Positions 16,858-25,391 of a stretch of DNA of 64,000 nucleotides are shown in pieces. The position numbers were made by a program, and so were the translations under genes. The stretch spans positions 1-64,000 of the forward strand of contig CAYSNW010000013.1 in NCBI GenBank assembly GCA_964432415.1, given 5' to 3'. Under the pieces are notes generated by a model, which saw nothing but the letters and a program-made list of their open reading frames with translations, was not told the DNA's origin and ran no database searches. The stretch is from JAFECT01 sp964432415 (GTDB lineage: Bacteria; Pseudomonadota; Alphaproteobacteria; Caulobacterales; Caulobacteraceae). Position 1 is the first letter of the stretch. Every line of letters begins with the position of its first letter.

Positions 16858-19254
16858 ATGAGTATGTCGAGCGTCGCCGAACTGGTCGGCCAGCGGCTGG
16901 TGGAGACCGCGCGCTTCACCTGGCGCGCGCCCCTGCTCGCGCGCTTTCGCGGCGGGCTGACCGCGACCGTCGGCGCGGTGCTGCTGCTGGCCTTCGCCAG
17001 CTACGATCCGGCCGATCCGAGCTGGAACACCGCCGCGGCCGGCGCAGCGCACAATCTGATGGGCCGGAGCGGGGCGATCGTCGCCGACCTGTCGCTGCAG
17101 TCGCTGGGCCTGGCCGCCTGGCTCGGCGCGGTGATGATGGTGCTGCTCGGCCTCGCGCGCGCCGCCGACCCGGACCCCGACGCCAACCGGCTTCGCCTGC
17201 GCCTGAAAGGCCTGATGGCCTGTCTGAGCGTGCTCCTGGCCGCAGCCGCCCTCTCGGCGCCGCAGCCGCCCCGGCTCTGGCCCCTGGCGCGCGGCCTCGG
17301 CGGCTTCTGGGGCGCGGGGCTGAACGGGCTTCTGGCCAGCGCGCTCGACTTTCTGCACGCCCCCCATGCCGAGCTGATCTCGGGCCTGCTGTTCGGCGTC
17401 GCGGCCGTGGTCGCCCTCGCCTGGGCGCTCAGCGTGCGCCTCGCCGACTTCGGACAGGCCGGCGCCTGGCTGGTCTGGAGCCTGGGGCGGATGGGCCGCC
17501 GCCGCGCCGCCCAGCCTGCACCGACCGCCAGCGCCAAGGCCTCTCCGGCACGGCGGGTCTCGAAGCCCCGGGCCGCCCCCGCTCCTCTCGCCGAACCGGA
17601 CGCCATCTGGGACGAGGACGAGGAGGAGGACGGCGGCTTCACGCCCATCGCCGAGCCGCGGGTGCTGGAGACCAAGCTCAAGACGCCCAAGCCCTCGGGC
17701 CGCGAACAGCGCGAGAACCAGGGCGCCTTCGACTTCGTGCAGACCACCGGCTTCCGCCTGCCGGAACTGAACATGCTGGCCAAGCCCACGGCGCGGCCGG
17801 CCGCCTTCGACGAAGCCGCTCTGCGCCAGAACGCCCGGCTGCTGGAAAGCGTCCTGGCCGAGTTCGGGGTGCGCGGCGTCATCGACCAGATCCGCCCCGG
17901 CCCGGTGGTCACCCTCTACGAACTGGCGCCCGCGCCCGGCGTCAAGCACGCCCGGGTCGTTGCCCTGTCGGACGACATCGCCCGCTCGATGAGCGCGCGC
18001 GCCTGCCGCGTCTCGGTGGTCCAGGGCCGCAACGCCATCGGCATCGAACTGCCCAACGCCAAGCGCGAGACCGTCTTCCTGCGCGACCTGCTGGCCTCGG
18101 CCGAATACGACAAGACCGGCCACGTCCTGCCCCTGGCGCTGGGCGAGAACATCGGCGGCGAGCCCTATGTCGCGGACCTGGCGCGCATGCCCCACCTGCT
18201 GGTGGCCGGGACCACCGGCTCGGGCAAGTCGGTCGGGATCAACGCCATGATCCTGTCGATCCTCTACCGCCTGTCGCCCGACCAGTGCCGCTTCATCATG
18301 ATCGACCCCAAGATGCTGGAGCTGTCGGTCTACGACGGCATCCCGCACCTGCTGGCGCCGGTGGTCACGGACCCCAAGAAGGCGGTCGTGGCGCTGAAGT
18401 GGACCGTGCGCGAGATGGAGGACCGCTACCGGCGCATGTCCAAGATCGGCGTGCGCAACATCGCCTCCTACAACGAGCGCGCCGCCGAGGCGCTGGGCCG
18501 GGGCGAGCACTTCGAACGGACGGTGCAGACCGGTTTCGACGAGACCGGGCGCCCCGTCTACGAGTCGGAGAAGATCCGCCCCGAGATGATGCCCTACCTG
18601 GTCGTGGTCATGGACGAGATGGCCGACCTGATGCTGGTGGCCGGCAAGGACGTGGAGGGCGCGGTGCAGCGCCTGGCCCAGATGGCGCGCGCCGCCGGCA
18701 TCCACCTGATCATGGCCACCCAGCGCCCGTCGGTGGACGTCATCACCGGCACCATCAAGGCCAACTTCCCGACCCGGATCAGCTTCCAGGTCACCTCCAA
18801 GATCGACAGCCGCACCATCCTGGGCGAGCAGGGCGGCGAACAGCTGCTGGGTCAGGGCGACATGCTCTACATGGCCGGGGGCGGGCGCATCACCCGCCTG
18901 CACGGCCCCTTCGTCTCCGATGAGGAGGTGGAGGCCGTCGCCCGCTATCTGCGCGAGCAGGGCCAGCCCCAATACCTGGAGGAGGTCACCGCATCGATCG
19001 ACGAGGACGGGGAAGACGGCGACGATCCCTTCGGTGGCGGGGGCGGCGGATCGGGCGACGATCTCTACGACCGGGCCGTGGCCGTGGTGACCCGCGACCG
19101 CAAGGCGTCGACCTCCTACGTCCAGCGCCGCCTGCAGATCGGCTACAACCGCGCCGCCTCCCTGATCGAGCGTATGGAGAAGGAGGGCGTGGTCAGCCCC
19201 GCCAACCACGCCGGCAAGCGCGACATCCTGGCCGGTCCGCCGCCGGTTGTCTGA
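16858..19254 (+). CDS. ftsK: FtsK DNA translocase
   Basis: A 798-residue protein starting at ATG 16858 (or the ATG 6 bp later). The N-terminal ~200 residues hold four membrane segments that tether it at the septum; a charged Ala/Pro/Glu linker follows; the motor domain has Walker A GTTGSGKSVGIN at about residue 450 and Walker B LVVVMDEMADL at about 580. The C-terminal ~65 residues (DRKASTSYVQRRLQIGYNR and onwards) form the gamma winged helix that reads KOPS and activates XerCD. It pumps DNA during chromosome dimer resolution and terminus segregation. Confidence 0.97.
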   Translation: MSMSSVAELVGQRLVETARFTWRAPLLARFRGGLTATVGAVLLLAFASYDPADPSWNTAAAGAAHNLMGRSGAIVADLSLQSLGLAAWLGAVMMVLLGLARAADPDPDANRLRLRLKGLMACLSVLLAAAALSAPQPPRLWPLARGLGGFWGAGLNGLLASALDFLHAPHAELISGLLFGVAAVVALAWALSVRLADFGQAGAWLVWSLGRMGRRRAAQPAPTASAKASPARRVSKPRAAPAPLAEPDAIWDEDEEEDGGFTPIAEPRVLETKLKTPKPSGREQRENQGAFDFVQTTGFRLPELNMLAKPTARPAAFDEAALRQNARLLESVLAEFGVRGVIDQIRPGPVVTLYELAPAPGVKHARVVALSDDIARSMSARACRVSVVQGRNAIGIELPNAKRETVFLRDLLASAEYDKTGHVLPLALGENIGGEPYVADLARMPHLLVAGTTGSGKSVGINAMILSILYRLSPDQCRFIMIDPKMLELSVYDGIPHLLAPVVTDPKKAVVALKWTVREMEDRYRRMSKIGVRNIASYNERAAEALGRGEHFERTVQTGFDETGRPVYESEKIRPEMMPYLVVVMDEMADLMLVAGKDVEGAVQRLAQMARAAGIHLIMATQRPSVDVITGTIKANFPTRISFQVTSKIDSRTILGEQGGEQLLGQGDMLYMAGGGRITRLHGPFVSDEEVEAVARYLREQGQPQYLEEVTASIDEDGEDGDDPFGGGGGGSGDDLYDRAVAVVTRDRKASTSYVQRRLQIGYNRAASLIERMEKEGVVSPANHAGKRDILAGPPPVV

Positions 19255-19266
19255 GGCGCCGCGAGG

Positions 19267-19286
19267 CTGACCCAATTTGGGGTCAG
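19267..19286 (+). terminator. hairpin after ftsK
   Basis: CTGACCC-aatttg-GGGTCAG, 7-bp perfect arms, 12 bp after the ftsK stop, followed within 10 bases by a short T-run. A weak terminator or attenuator between ftsK and lolA. Confidence 0.4.
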
Positions 19287-19322
19287 GTTGGGCTTTTCGC
19301 CGAACCCCGGTTAGAGAGGCTC

Positions 19323-19955
19323 ATGATCCTTCGCCGCATCGCCCTGCTGGCCGCCTGCCTGGCGTTCGCCTCCACAGCCCCGACGCTGGCGGCTGCGCCG
19401 TCCACGCCCGCGCTCAACGCCGAGGAGCAGGACCTGGTCGGCCGCGCCGCCACCTATCTGCAGGGGCTGAACACCGCCGAGGGCCGCTTCGTGCAGACCG
19501 ATGCGCGGGGCGGGGTCACCCAGGGCGCCTTCTACCTCAAGCGGCCCGGCCGCATCCGCTTCGAGTACGACCCGCCGGCAGCCAAGCTGGTGGTGGCCGA
19601 CGGCCGCAACGTCAATGTGTACGATCAACGTCTCAAGAGCTTCAATCGCCTGCCGCTGGGCTTCACCCCGCTGCATGTGTTCCTGGCCAAGGACGTGCGC
19701 CTGGACCGCGGCGTGTTCATCGAGCGGGTGGCCCGCGCCGGCGACGGCTTCGAGATCACCGCGCGCGACCCGCACCGGCGCAAGGACGGCGCCATCACCC
19801 TGGTCTTCGCCGGCTCGCCCCTGCGCCTGACCGAGTGGACCATCACCGACTCCCAGGGCGGCCGCACCCGGGTGCAGCTGGTCTCGCTCAAACCGGCGCC
19901 GTCGCTCGACGACAAGCTGTTCGTCTGGACGGGCCTTCCCGCCCACAAGGGCTGA
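19323..19955 (+). CDS. lolA: outer-membrane lipoprotein carrier protein LolA
   Basis: A 210-residue periplasmic protein with a signal peptide (residues 1-23, ending TLAAA). The mature chain has the LolA pattern: YLQGLNTAEGRFVQTDARGG, GAFYLKRPGRIRFEYDPP, then VVADGRNVNVYDQRLKS. LolA takes outer-membrane lipoproteins from the LolCDE transporter and passes them to the outer membrane. The start is ATG 19323, 68 bp after ftsK, the same order as in many alphaproteobacteria. Confidence 0.92.
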   Translation: MILRRIALLAACLAFASTAPTLAAAPSTPALNAEEQDLVGRAATYLQGLNTAEGRFVQTDARGGVTQGAFYLKRPGRIRFEYDPPAAKLVVADGRNVNVYDQRLKSFNRLPLGFTPLHVFLAKDVRLDRGVFIERVARAGDGFEITARDPHRRKDGAITLVFAGSPLRLTEWTITDSQGGRTRVQLVSLKPAPSLDDKLFVWTGLPAHKG

Positions 19956-20009
19956 AACGAATCAGCCTGTGCTCACGCAGAGACAGGCAAGCTTCGCCGC
20001 AAAATATGC

Positions 20010-20038
20010 TTGATCTTTTTTCGGGCGAGTGTCATTTT
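20010..20038 (+). promoter_or_regulatory. putative promoter of small RNA
   Basis: TTGATC (20010-20015), 17-bp spacer, CATTTT (20033-20038). The expected start site (about 20045) falls just before the first hairpin of the RNA candidate. The -10 is poor, so the call is weak. Confidence 0.35.
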
Positions 20039-20044
20039 CACAAC

Positions 20045-20161
20045 AGGCGCTCGACGGCGGTCGAGAGCCTCCCGTGCCGGATCCAATCCCCTCCCGGCGG
20101 CGGCGTGAGAGACGATCCTCAATGCGCCCGGCTCGATCCTCCCGAGCCGGGCGTCTTTTTT
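20045..20161 (+). ncRNA. candidate small RNA with C-rich loops
   Basis: About 117 nt between lolA and xth, not coding in any convincing frame. Three hairpins are visible: CTCGAC/GTCGAG (20050-20065, loop GGCG); GCCGG/CCGGC (20076-20098) with the 13-nt loop ATCCAATCCCCTC; and the terminator GCCCGGCTCG/CGAGCCGGGC (20126-20152) with loop ATCCTCC and a U-run. Exposed CCCC/CCUCC loops suit antisense pairing with Shine-Dalgarno sequences, as for the Caulobacter stress RNA GsrN. My recollection is that GsrN homologues are often near an exonuclease gene, which would fit xth, but I cannot align the sequences here. Confidence 0.6.
20126..20161 (+). terminator. intrinsic terminator
   Basis: 10-bp perfect GC-rich stem (20126-20135 with 20143-20152), 7-base loop ATCCTCC, then GTC and a run of six T. 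It ends transcription upstream of xth and is the 3' end of the small RNA candidate. Confidence 0.88.
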
Positions 20162-20193
20162 GCTGTGCGCCTTCAAGGCGGGAAGTTCGACTG

Positions 20194-21000
20194 ATGCGGC
20201 TCAGAATCGCCACCTGGAACGTCAATTCGGTCCGGCTCAGGGCCGAACAGGTCGCGCGCTTCGTGGCCGAACAGGCGCCCGACGTCCTGTGCCTGCAGGA
20301 GATCAAGTGCCGTGAGGGCGAGTTCCCGGTCCAGGCCTTCGTCGACGCCGGCCTGCCCCACCTGGCGATCAAGGGCCAGAAGGGTTGGCACGGGGTGGCC
20401 ATCGCCTCGCGCCTGCCGATGAGCGCCGCGCCCACCATCGAGGCCTGCAAGCACGGCCACGCCCGCTGCGTGTCCGGGATCGTCGAGGGGGTGGAGATCC
20501 AGAACTTCTACATCCCCGCCGGCGGCGACGTTCCCGACCGCGATCTCAACGACAAGTTCGACCACAAGCTCGACTTCTATGAGCGCCTGACCGCCGAGAC
20601 CGCGCGGCGCGACCCGAAGGCGCCCCTGGTGATCGCCGGCGACCTGAACGTGGCGCCGGGCGAGAACGACGTCTGGAACCACAGGTACATGTCCAAGGTG
20701 GTCAGCCACACGCCCATCGAGGTCGAAGCCATGGAGGCGCTGAAGTCGTCCCTGGGCTTCCTCGACCTGATGCGCGAGGCCGTGCCCGAGCCCCAGAAAC
20801 TGGCCTCCTGGTGGAGCTACCGCGCCCAGGACTTCCGCCAGTCCAACCGGGGCCTGAGGCTCGACCACCTGTGGGTTTCGCCGGGCCTGAAGGACGCGGC
20901 CTTCCGCATGGGCTCGGTCGCCGCGCGCATCCACTACGACGTGCGCGAATGGGAACGGCCGAGCGACCACGCGCCGGTCAGCGCGGACCTGTATCTGTAG
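20194..21000 (+). CDS. xth: exodeoxyribonuclease III
   Basis: A 268-residue Mg-dependent AP endonuclease/3'-exonuclease of base excision repair. All catalytic blocks are present: WNVNSVRLR (residues 8-16), LQEIKC with the metal-binding Glu 36, GDLNVAPGENDVWN (Asp and Asn), RLDHLWVSP and the final SDHAPV with the catalytic His. I start at ATG 20194, which begins the conserved MRLRIATWNVNS; an upstream extension would run through the small RNA and its terminator. Confidence 0.96.
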   Translation: MRLRIATWNVNSVRLRAEQVARFVAEQAPDVLCLQEIKCREGEFPVQAFVDAGLPHLAIKGQKGWHGVAIASRLPMSAAPTIEACKHGHARCVSGIVEGVEIQNFYIPAGGDVPDRDLNDKFDHKLDFYERLTAETARRDPKAPLVIAGDLNVAPGENDVWNHRYMSKVVSHTPIEVEAMEALKSSLGFLDLMREAVPEPQKLASWWSYRAQDFRQSNRGLRLDHLWVSPGLKDAAFRMGSVAARIHYDVREWERPSDHAPVSADLYL

Positions 21001-21094
21001 CAGTTCGCCGCCGGAGGCGGTCCCTTGATCGCAGCCGGGTGGACGGCGGCCGTTCCGCTGCTGAAGCTTGTCCGGGAGCGCGCGGGGAGGGTCC

Positions 21095-22582
21095 ATGATC
21101 GGCCGGGTACTGCTGCTGCTGTTGCTCCTGAGCGCGTCGCCCGGCTTCGCCGCGGACGCCTCAGCGATCACGCTGTCGGGCGGTCTCAAGGCCGGTCCAT
21201 ATGCCGTCGGGTTCAAAGTTGTTCGCGCCTACGACCGGAGCCGGCCGCCCCTCCTGACCGACGAGGCCGGGCGAAGCTTGGCCGCGACGGCGGGCCGGGC
21301 GATGCAGATCGCGATCTGGTATCCGGCGGCGGCGCGGGGCCGGCCCCTCACCCTGCGCGACTATGTGCTGCTCAACGGCCTCCAGATCGATTTCAGAGCC
21401 CCGGGGCCCGAACGGCGGCGCGCCACCTTGGACATGTTCGCCGCCCGGCTGCGCATGAGGGGAGCCGCGCCGGGGCGCATCGACGCCGTGCTGAACGCCC
21501 CAATGCTTTCCTCGAGCGGCGCCCCGCCGGCTCGAGGCCGTTTCCCCCTGGTGATCTATGCCCACGTCGAGCCCTGCCTTAGCGCGGTCACCGCCGAATA
21601 CCTCGCCAGTCATGGCTATGTGGTGGCGGTGATCCCCTGGAAGGGCAGCTTCGCCTATGAGCTCGACGTCGCCGTGACGGGCGTCGAGACCCAGGCGCGC
21701 GATATCGCCTTCGTGGCCGCACATCTTCGCCAGGCGACGATGGTCGATTCGCGCCAGATCGCTGTGATCGGCATGAGCTTCGGCGCCTTGGGGGCGAGCG
21801 CGCTTCAGATGCAGGACCACCGCATCGGCGGCATAGTCAGCCTGGACGGCGGGATCGGATCGCCCACCGTTCGCCTGCTACAGGCGGGGCCGTATTACGC
21901 TGTCCAGGCCATGAACAGGCCGCTGCTGCACCTCTACGGGCCGGAGGAGGACGGCGTGGACCTCGCTTGGTTCGACGATATCCGCTACGCAGACCGCTTC
22001 CTGGTTCCCTTTCCGGGCGCACGTCATGAGGACTTCGTCGCCACGCCCATGCTGGATGTGGCCCTAGGCCTGACGCTGCGTGGCAATCCGCACCAGATGG
22101 TGTTCGAGGCGGTCAACCGGGACGCCCTCTCGTTTCTGGAAGGCCCCGTATTCGGGACAGGGCAAGGCTTCGCCCCGCCCCGCCTGGAGCATCGCCTACC
22201 CGCCCCCGCCCCACCGACGCTCGCGGATTTGAAGCTCTTGTTCGAACGGAGCGGCGCCGAAGGGATTCAGGCTGAAATCGAGCGGCGGCGGCCAACCGAT
22301 CCCCAGCCTGTCTCCGCCCAGATCCTGGGAGACCTGACCAGCTGGCTGTTGCAGAAAAAGGATTGGGCCTCGGCCGGCAGTATCGCCGAGCTCCGCCGCG
22401 ACCTCTATCCGGACTCCGCGACCGCCGTTTTCGTGGTCGGCCTCGTCGCTGAGCGGCGTGGAGACTTGTCGCAAGCCAGGCGCCTGTATGAGGAGGCCGC
22501 GGACAAACTGGCCCGGGATTTTGACCCCGGCCTCGATTCTCTGCGCCGGCGACAGATCAGCCGGGCGGCGGGTCGTTCCTGA
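21095..22582 (+). CDS. exported alpha/beta hydrolase with C-terminal helical repeat region
   Basis: A 495-residue protein from ATG 21095 (GGGGAGGG site at 21084-21091), not from the longer frame. A signal peptide occupies residues 1-20. Residues ~60-350 form an alpha/beta hydrolase related to dienelactone-hydrolase or PAF-acetylhydrolase-like exported enzymes: IAIWYPAAARGRPLTL, PLVIYAHVEP, nucleophile elbow GMSFG around residues 226-230 and a late histidine in GARHEDF. The last ~130 residues look like TPR-type helices (AELRRDLYPDSATAVFVVGLVAERRGDLSQARRLYEEAA split over two helices). The substrate is unknown. Confidence 0.72.
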   Translation: MIGRVLLLLLLLSASPGFAADASAITLSGGLKAGPYAVGFKVVRAYDRSRPPLLTDEAGRSLAATAGRAMQIAIWYPAAARGRPLTLRDYVLLNGLQIDFRAPGPERRRATLDMFAARLRMRGAAPGRIDAVLNAPMLSSSGAPPARGRFPLVIYAHVEPCLSAVTAEYLASHGYVVAVIPWKGSFAYELDVAVTGVETQARDIAFVAAHLRQATMVDSRQIAVIGMSFGALGASALQMQDHRIGGIVSLDGGIGSPTVRLLQAGPYYAVQAMNRPLLHLYGPEEDGVDLAWFDDIRYADRFLVPFPGARHEDFVATPMLDVALGLTLRGNPHQMVFEAVNRDALSFLEGPVFGTGQGFAPPRLEHRLPAPAPPTLADLKLLFERSGAEGIQAEIERRRPTDPQPVSAQILGDLTSWLLQKKDWASAGSIAELRRDLYPDSATAVFVVGLVAERRGDLSQARRLYEEAADKLARDFDPGLDSLRRRQISRAAGRS

Positions 22583-23269
22583 TCACGGCTGAAGCCTGTA
22601 CCCGCCCGCTTCCGTCAGCAGGATTCTCGCCTGGGCAGGATCGGGCTCGATCTTCTGGCGCAGGCGGTAGACGTGGGTTTCCAGGGTGTGGGTGGTGACC
22701 CCCGCGTTGTAGCCCCAGACCTCCGTCAGCAGCTCCTCGCGCGACACCGGCTTGGAGCCGGAGCGGTAGAGGTACTTCAGGATGTTGGTCTCCTTCTCCG
22801 TCAGCCGGATCTTCTTGCCGCGCCCGTCGATCAGCAGCTTCCCGGCGGGTCGGAACTCGTAGGGGCCGATACGGAAAACCGCGTCCTCGGACTGTTCGTG
22901 GCTGCGCAGGTGGGCGCGGATGCGCGCCAGCAGGACCGCGAAACGGAAGGGCTTGGTGACGTAATCGTTGGCCCCGGAATCCAGCCCCAGGATGGTGTCG
23001 GAGTCGGTGTTGGCGGCCGTGAGCATGATCACCGGGGTGCGCACCCCGGAATTCCTCAGCACCCGGCAGACCTCGCGGCCGTCCATGTCGGGCAGATCGA
23101 CGTCCAGCAGGATCAGGTCCGCCTTCATGTCCTTGCCCATGCGCACGCCCTCGGCGCCGGTGGCGGCCTGGGCGGAGCGGAATTCCTCATGCAGCTCGAG
23201 TTGTTCGGCCAGGGCCTCGCGCAGGTCGGAATCGTCGTCGACGATCAGAATGGTTTTCGGTTGGGCCAT
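22583..23269 (-). CDS. OmpR-family response regulator (orphan)
   Basis: A 228-residue two-domain regulator starting at ATG 23269 (MAQPKTILIVDDD). The receiver has the acidic pair Asp 11/12, phospho-acceptor Asp 56 (LLDVDLPDMDG), the threonine in MLTAAN and the lysine in YVTKPF. The effector is a winged helix (IRLTEKETNILKYLYR, then TTHTLETHVYRLRQKIEPDP). No histidine kinase lies nearby. Its stop abuts that of the convergent hydrolase gene, sharing TGATCA. The regulon is not apparent. Confidence 0.92.
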   Translation of the reverse strand: MAQPKTILIVDDDSDLREALAEQLELHEEFRSAQAATGAEGVRMGKDMKADLILLDVDLPDMDGREVCRVLRNSGVRTPVIMLTAANTDSDTILGLDSGANDYVTKPFRFAVLLARIRAHLRSHEQSEDAVFRIGPYEFRPAGKLLIDGRGKKIRLTEKETNILKYLYRSGSKPVSREELLTEVWGYNAGVTTHTLETHVYRLRQKIEPDPAQARILLTEAGGYRLQP

Positions 23270-23332
23270 AGGGGGAAGATGCACCCGTTCTTGGCGTGCG
23301 CAAGGGGCGCAGCCGGTTGGTTCGCTTAAATC

Positions 23333-24022
23333 TCAGGCCCGCGCGCCGAAGATCGCGCTGCCCACCCGCACATTGGTCGCGCCGAAGCGCACGGCGGTCT
23401 CGTAGTCGTCGCTCATGCCCATGGACAGGCCCTCCAGGCCGTTGCGCTGGGCGATCTTGCGCAGCAGGGCGAAGTGCATGGCGGGCTCCTCGTCGGCGGG
23501 CGGAATGCACATCAGTCCCTCCGGCTCGAGGCTGAATTCGTCTCGGACCCGGGCGATGAAGCCGTCCGCCTCGCCCGGCGCTACCCCGGACTTCTGGGCC
23601 TCCTCGCCGGTGTTGACCTGGATATAGAGCCGGGGACAACGGCCGAGCGCCTGCGCTTCCTCGGCGATGGCGCGCGCGAGCTTGTCCCTGTCCAGGGTCT
23701 CGATCACGTCGAACAGGGCCATGGCCTCGCGGGTCTTGTTGGACTGCAGCGGCCCGATCAGGCGCAACTCAAGGCCCTCGACGCGGTCGCGGCCGTCGGC
23801 CCAGCGTTCGTAGGCCTCCTGCACCCGGTTTTCGCCGAAGCAGCGATGGCCGGCGGCCAGCACCGCCGCCACCTGTTCCCACGGCTGTTGCTTCGAGACC
23901 GCCGTCAGGGTCACATCGGCGCCGTCGCGGCCGGCCAGGCGCGCAGCCTTGTCGATACGGCGGCGCACGGCCTCGAGGGCTGAGGCGGGGCCATCCGGGA
24001 GCGGGAATGCAGGATCGGACAT
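23333..24022 (-). CDS. yggS: YggS/PLPBP family PLP-binding protein
   Basis: A 229-residue TIM-barrel protein from ATG 24022 (MSDPAFPLPDGPASALE). The PLP lysine is in LTAVSKQQPWEQV; FGENRVQEA, RLIGPLQSNKTREA, YIQVNTGEEAQKSG and GLSMGMSDDYETAVRFGATNVRVGS (in two blocks) are hallmark segments. It keeps B6 vitamers and amino-acid pools in balance and has no known catalytic turnover. Its 5' end overlaps the 5' end of the divergent ThiE-like gene by 16 bp, an unusual arrangement. Confidence 0.94.
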   Translation of the reverse strand: MSDPAFPLPDGPASALEAVRRRIDKAARLAGRDGADVTLTAVSKQQPWEQVAAVLAAGHRCFGENRVQEAYERWADGRDRVEGLELRLIGPLQSNKTREAMALFDVIETLDRDKLARAIAEEAQALGRCPRLYIQVNTGEEAQKSGVAPGEADGFIARVRDEFSLEPEGLMCIPPADEEPAMHFALLRKIAQRNGLEGLSMGMSDDYETAVRFGATNVRVGSAIFGARA

Positions 24023-24639
24023 CGGAGGCGGACCAAGGGGCGCTGTGGCGGATGGCGCAAGCCCTAAACCGCGCCGCGCGACTGGAAAAGCCATTGCCGC
24101 CCCTGTTGTTCCTGACGGATCCCGCCCGGACTCCGGATCCGGTCGCCTGCGCAGAGCGGCTGCCCCGGGGTTCAGGGGTTATCCACCGCGCGTTCGGAGA
24201 CCCGTTCGCAGTCGAGACCAGTCATCGGTTGCGCGAGGTGACCGGCGAAAGAGGCCTCCTGCTGCTGATCGGCGCGGACGCCGACCTCGCCGAAGAGGTG
24301 GGCGCGGACGGTGTCCACCTGCCCGAACGCGCGTTGGACCAGACCGAGAGGTTGAGACTGCGCCGACCGGGCTGGCTCCTGACCGGGGCCGCGCACAGCG
24401 CGTCGGCGCTTGCGGGCGCCAGGGCGCGCGGTCTGGACGCGGCGCTTTTGTCCCCGGTGTTCGAAAGCTTCAGTCCCTCGGCCGGGGCGCCGCTGGGCGT
24501 GACGCGCTTCACGGACCTGGTCCGGAGCGCGGGCCTTCCCGTCTATGCCCTGGGCGGCGTCACCGCCGAAACCGCCGCCGGACTCGCAAACAGCGGCGCC
24601 GCGGGCCTGGCCGCGGTCGGGGCGTTCAGCGAAATCTGA
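24007..24639 (+). CDS. thiamine phosphate synthase-like protein
   Basis: A 210-residue TIM-barrel protein related to ThiE/TenI: PPLLFLTDPARTPDP, the GLLLLIGADADLAEEVGADGVHLPER block, GWLLTGAAHSASAL and LLSPVFESFSPSAGAPLG, then YALGGVT. In ThiE the equivalent motifs bind hydroxymethylpyrimidine diphosphate and thiazole phosphate; here they are clearly diverged, so the enzyme may be ThiE, TenI-like or something else. It starts inside the 5' end of yggS on the other strand; a start at 24052 would remove that overlap. Confidence 0.75.
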   Translation: MQDRTSEADQGALWRMAQALNRAARLEKPLPPLLFLTDPARTPDPVACAERLPRGSGVIHRAFGDPFAVETSHRLREVTGERGLLLLIGADADLAEEVGADGVHLPERALDQTERLRLRRPGWLLTGAAHSASALAGARARGLDAALLSPVFESFSPSAGAPLGVTRFTDLVRSAGLPVYALGGVTAETAAGLANSGAAGLAAVGAFSEI

Positions 24640-24643
24640 GGAA

Positions 24644-25030
24644 TCAGAAGCGGAAGGTGGTCTCGAGCCGCACGCGCGGCTGAGGCTTCTCGTCGGGCGA
24701 GACGTGGCTGGGAACCGGGGATCCGGTGTCCAGGTTCACGCTGCCGGAGACCTGCAGGCGGCGGGTCACCTTGAAGGCGACGCCGGCATCGAAGTCCTTG
24801 GGTTGGGCGTCGCGCTGGGTCGGCTGGTCGTAGTCGAGCTTGAGGCCCCAGCGGCCCTTGCCGTTCCACTGCAGCGTCTTGTCGCCGGCCGGGGAGGCCC
24901 AGGCGTTCTGGTCGATGGTGAAGGCGGGGACCGGCGCGGGCTTGACCCTGGTCTGGGCATAGGCGTCGCTCGCCACACCCGCCAGAGCGAGCGCGCCGAT
25001 CGTCGCGATCATGCCGAAAACCCGAGACAT
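24644..25030 (-). CDS. NtrZ-like periplasmic regulatory protein
   Basis: A 128-residue exported protein from ATG 25030 (MSRVFGMIATIGALALAG), with a GGGGTG site before it and a signal peptide cleaved about residue 25 (YAQ). The mature part has NGKGRWGLKLDYDQPTQRD, then DFDAGVAFKVTRRLQVSGSV, and ends in RLETTFRF. This WGL-x-beta-strand pattern resembles NtrZ, the periplasmic inhibitor of the NtrY kinase in Caulobacter. No ntr genes are nearby. Assigned from pattern only; it could be another small beta-rich envelope protein. Confidence 0.55.
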   Translation of the reverse strand: MSRVFGMIATIGALALAGVASDAYAQTRVKPAPVPAFTIDQNAWASPAGDKTLQWNGKGRWGLKLDYDQPTQRDAQPKDFDAGVAFKVTRRLQVSGSVNLDTGSPVPSHVSPDEKPQPRVRLETTFRF

Positions 25031-25391
25031 TTCACCCCAGCCCGTTCGTCCAGTGGATATTTCGCCCGACCTTGAAGTCGAAACTTTGGCGAAAACTCCT
25101 GACTCCGCGATTAAGGCACGCTTTCCCGCCCGGTCAACGAAACGATGAAGCGGAGCAATGGTTCCGGCCACGCTTCGCAGGGTCCTGTGGCTCGCGCGAC
25201 ACGCGATTCCCGGCTTTTCGGGCCAAAGGCCGCCGCAAAGCGGCCAAGAAGCCGCGCCAAGCTTCCATTCGACGCCCTTGTCAGGCGCCGTCCCGCGCGT
25301 GCTATAGAGCCGGACGGTCCGGGGGAAGCGGGGTCGCCCATTTTCCGAGCGCTCGCTGGCGCTGGACGGTTACTTATCGGAGCCCACATAG
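25031..25391. promoter_or_regulatory. divergent intergenic region with promoter for the DUF3576 gene
   Basis: 361 bp without a credible gene. Towards the DUF3576 lipoprotein I see TTGTCA (25278-25283), a 17-bp spacer and GCTATA (25301-25306), a fair housekeeping promoter giving a leader of about 80 nt. A 6-bp GGCCGC/GCGGCC hairpin lies at 25228-25245. Nothing else stands out. Confidence 0.5.

Noticed and set aside
19940..20010. An EcfG/SigT-type promoter (GGAAC-N16-CGTT) for the first small RNA
   Set aside because: Only GAAAC at about 19955 was found and no CGTT at the right spacing.
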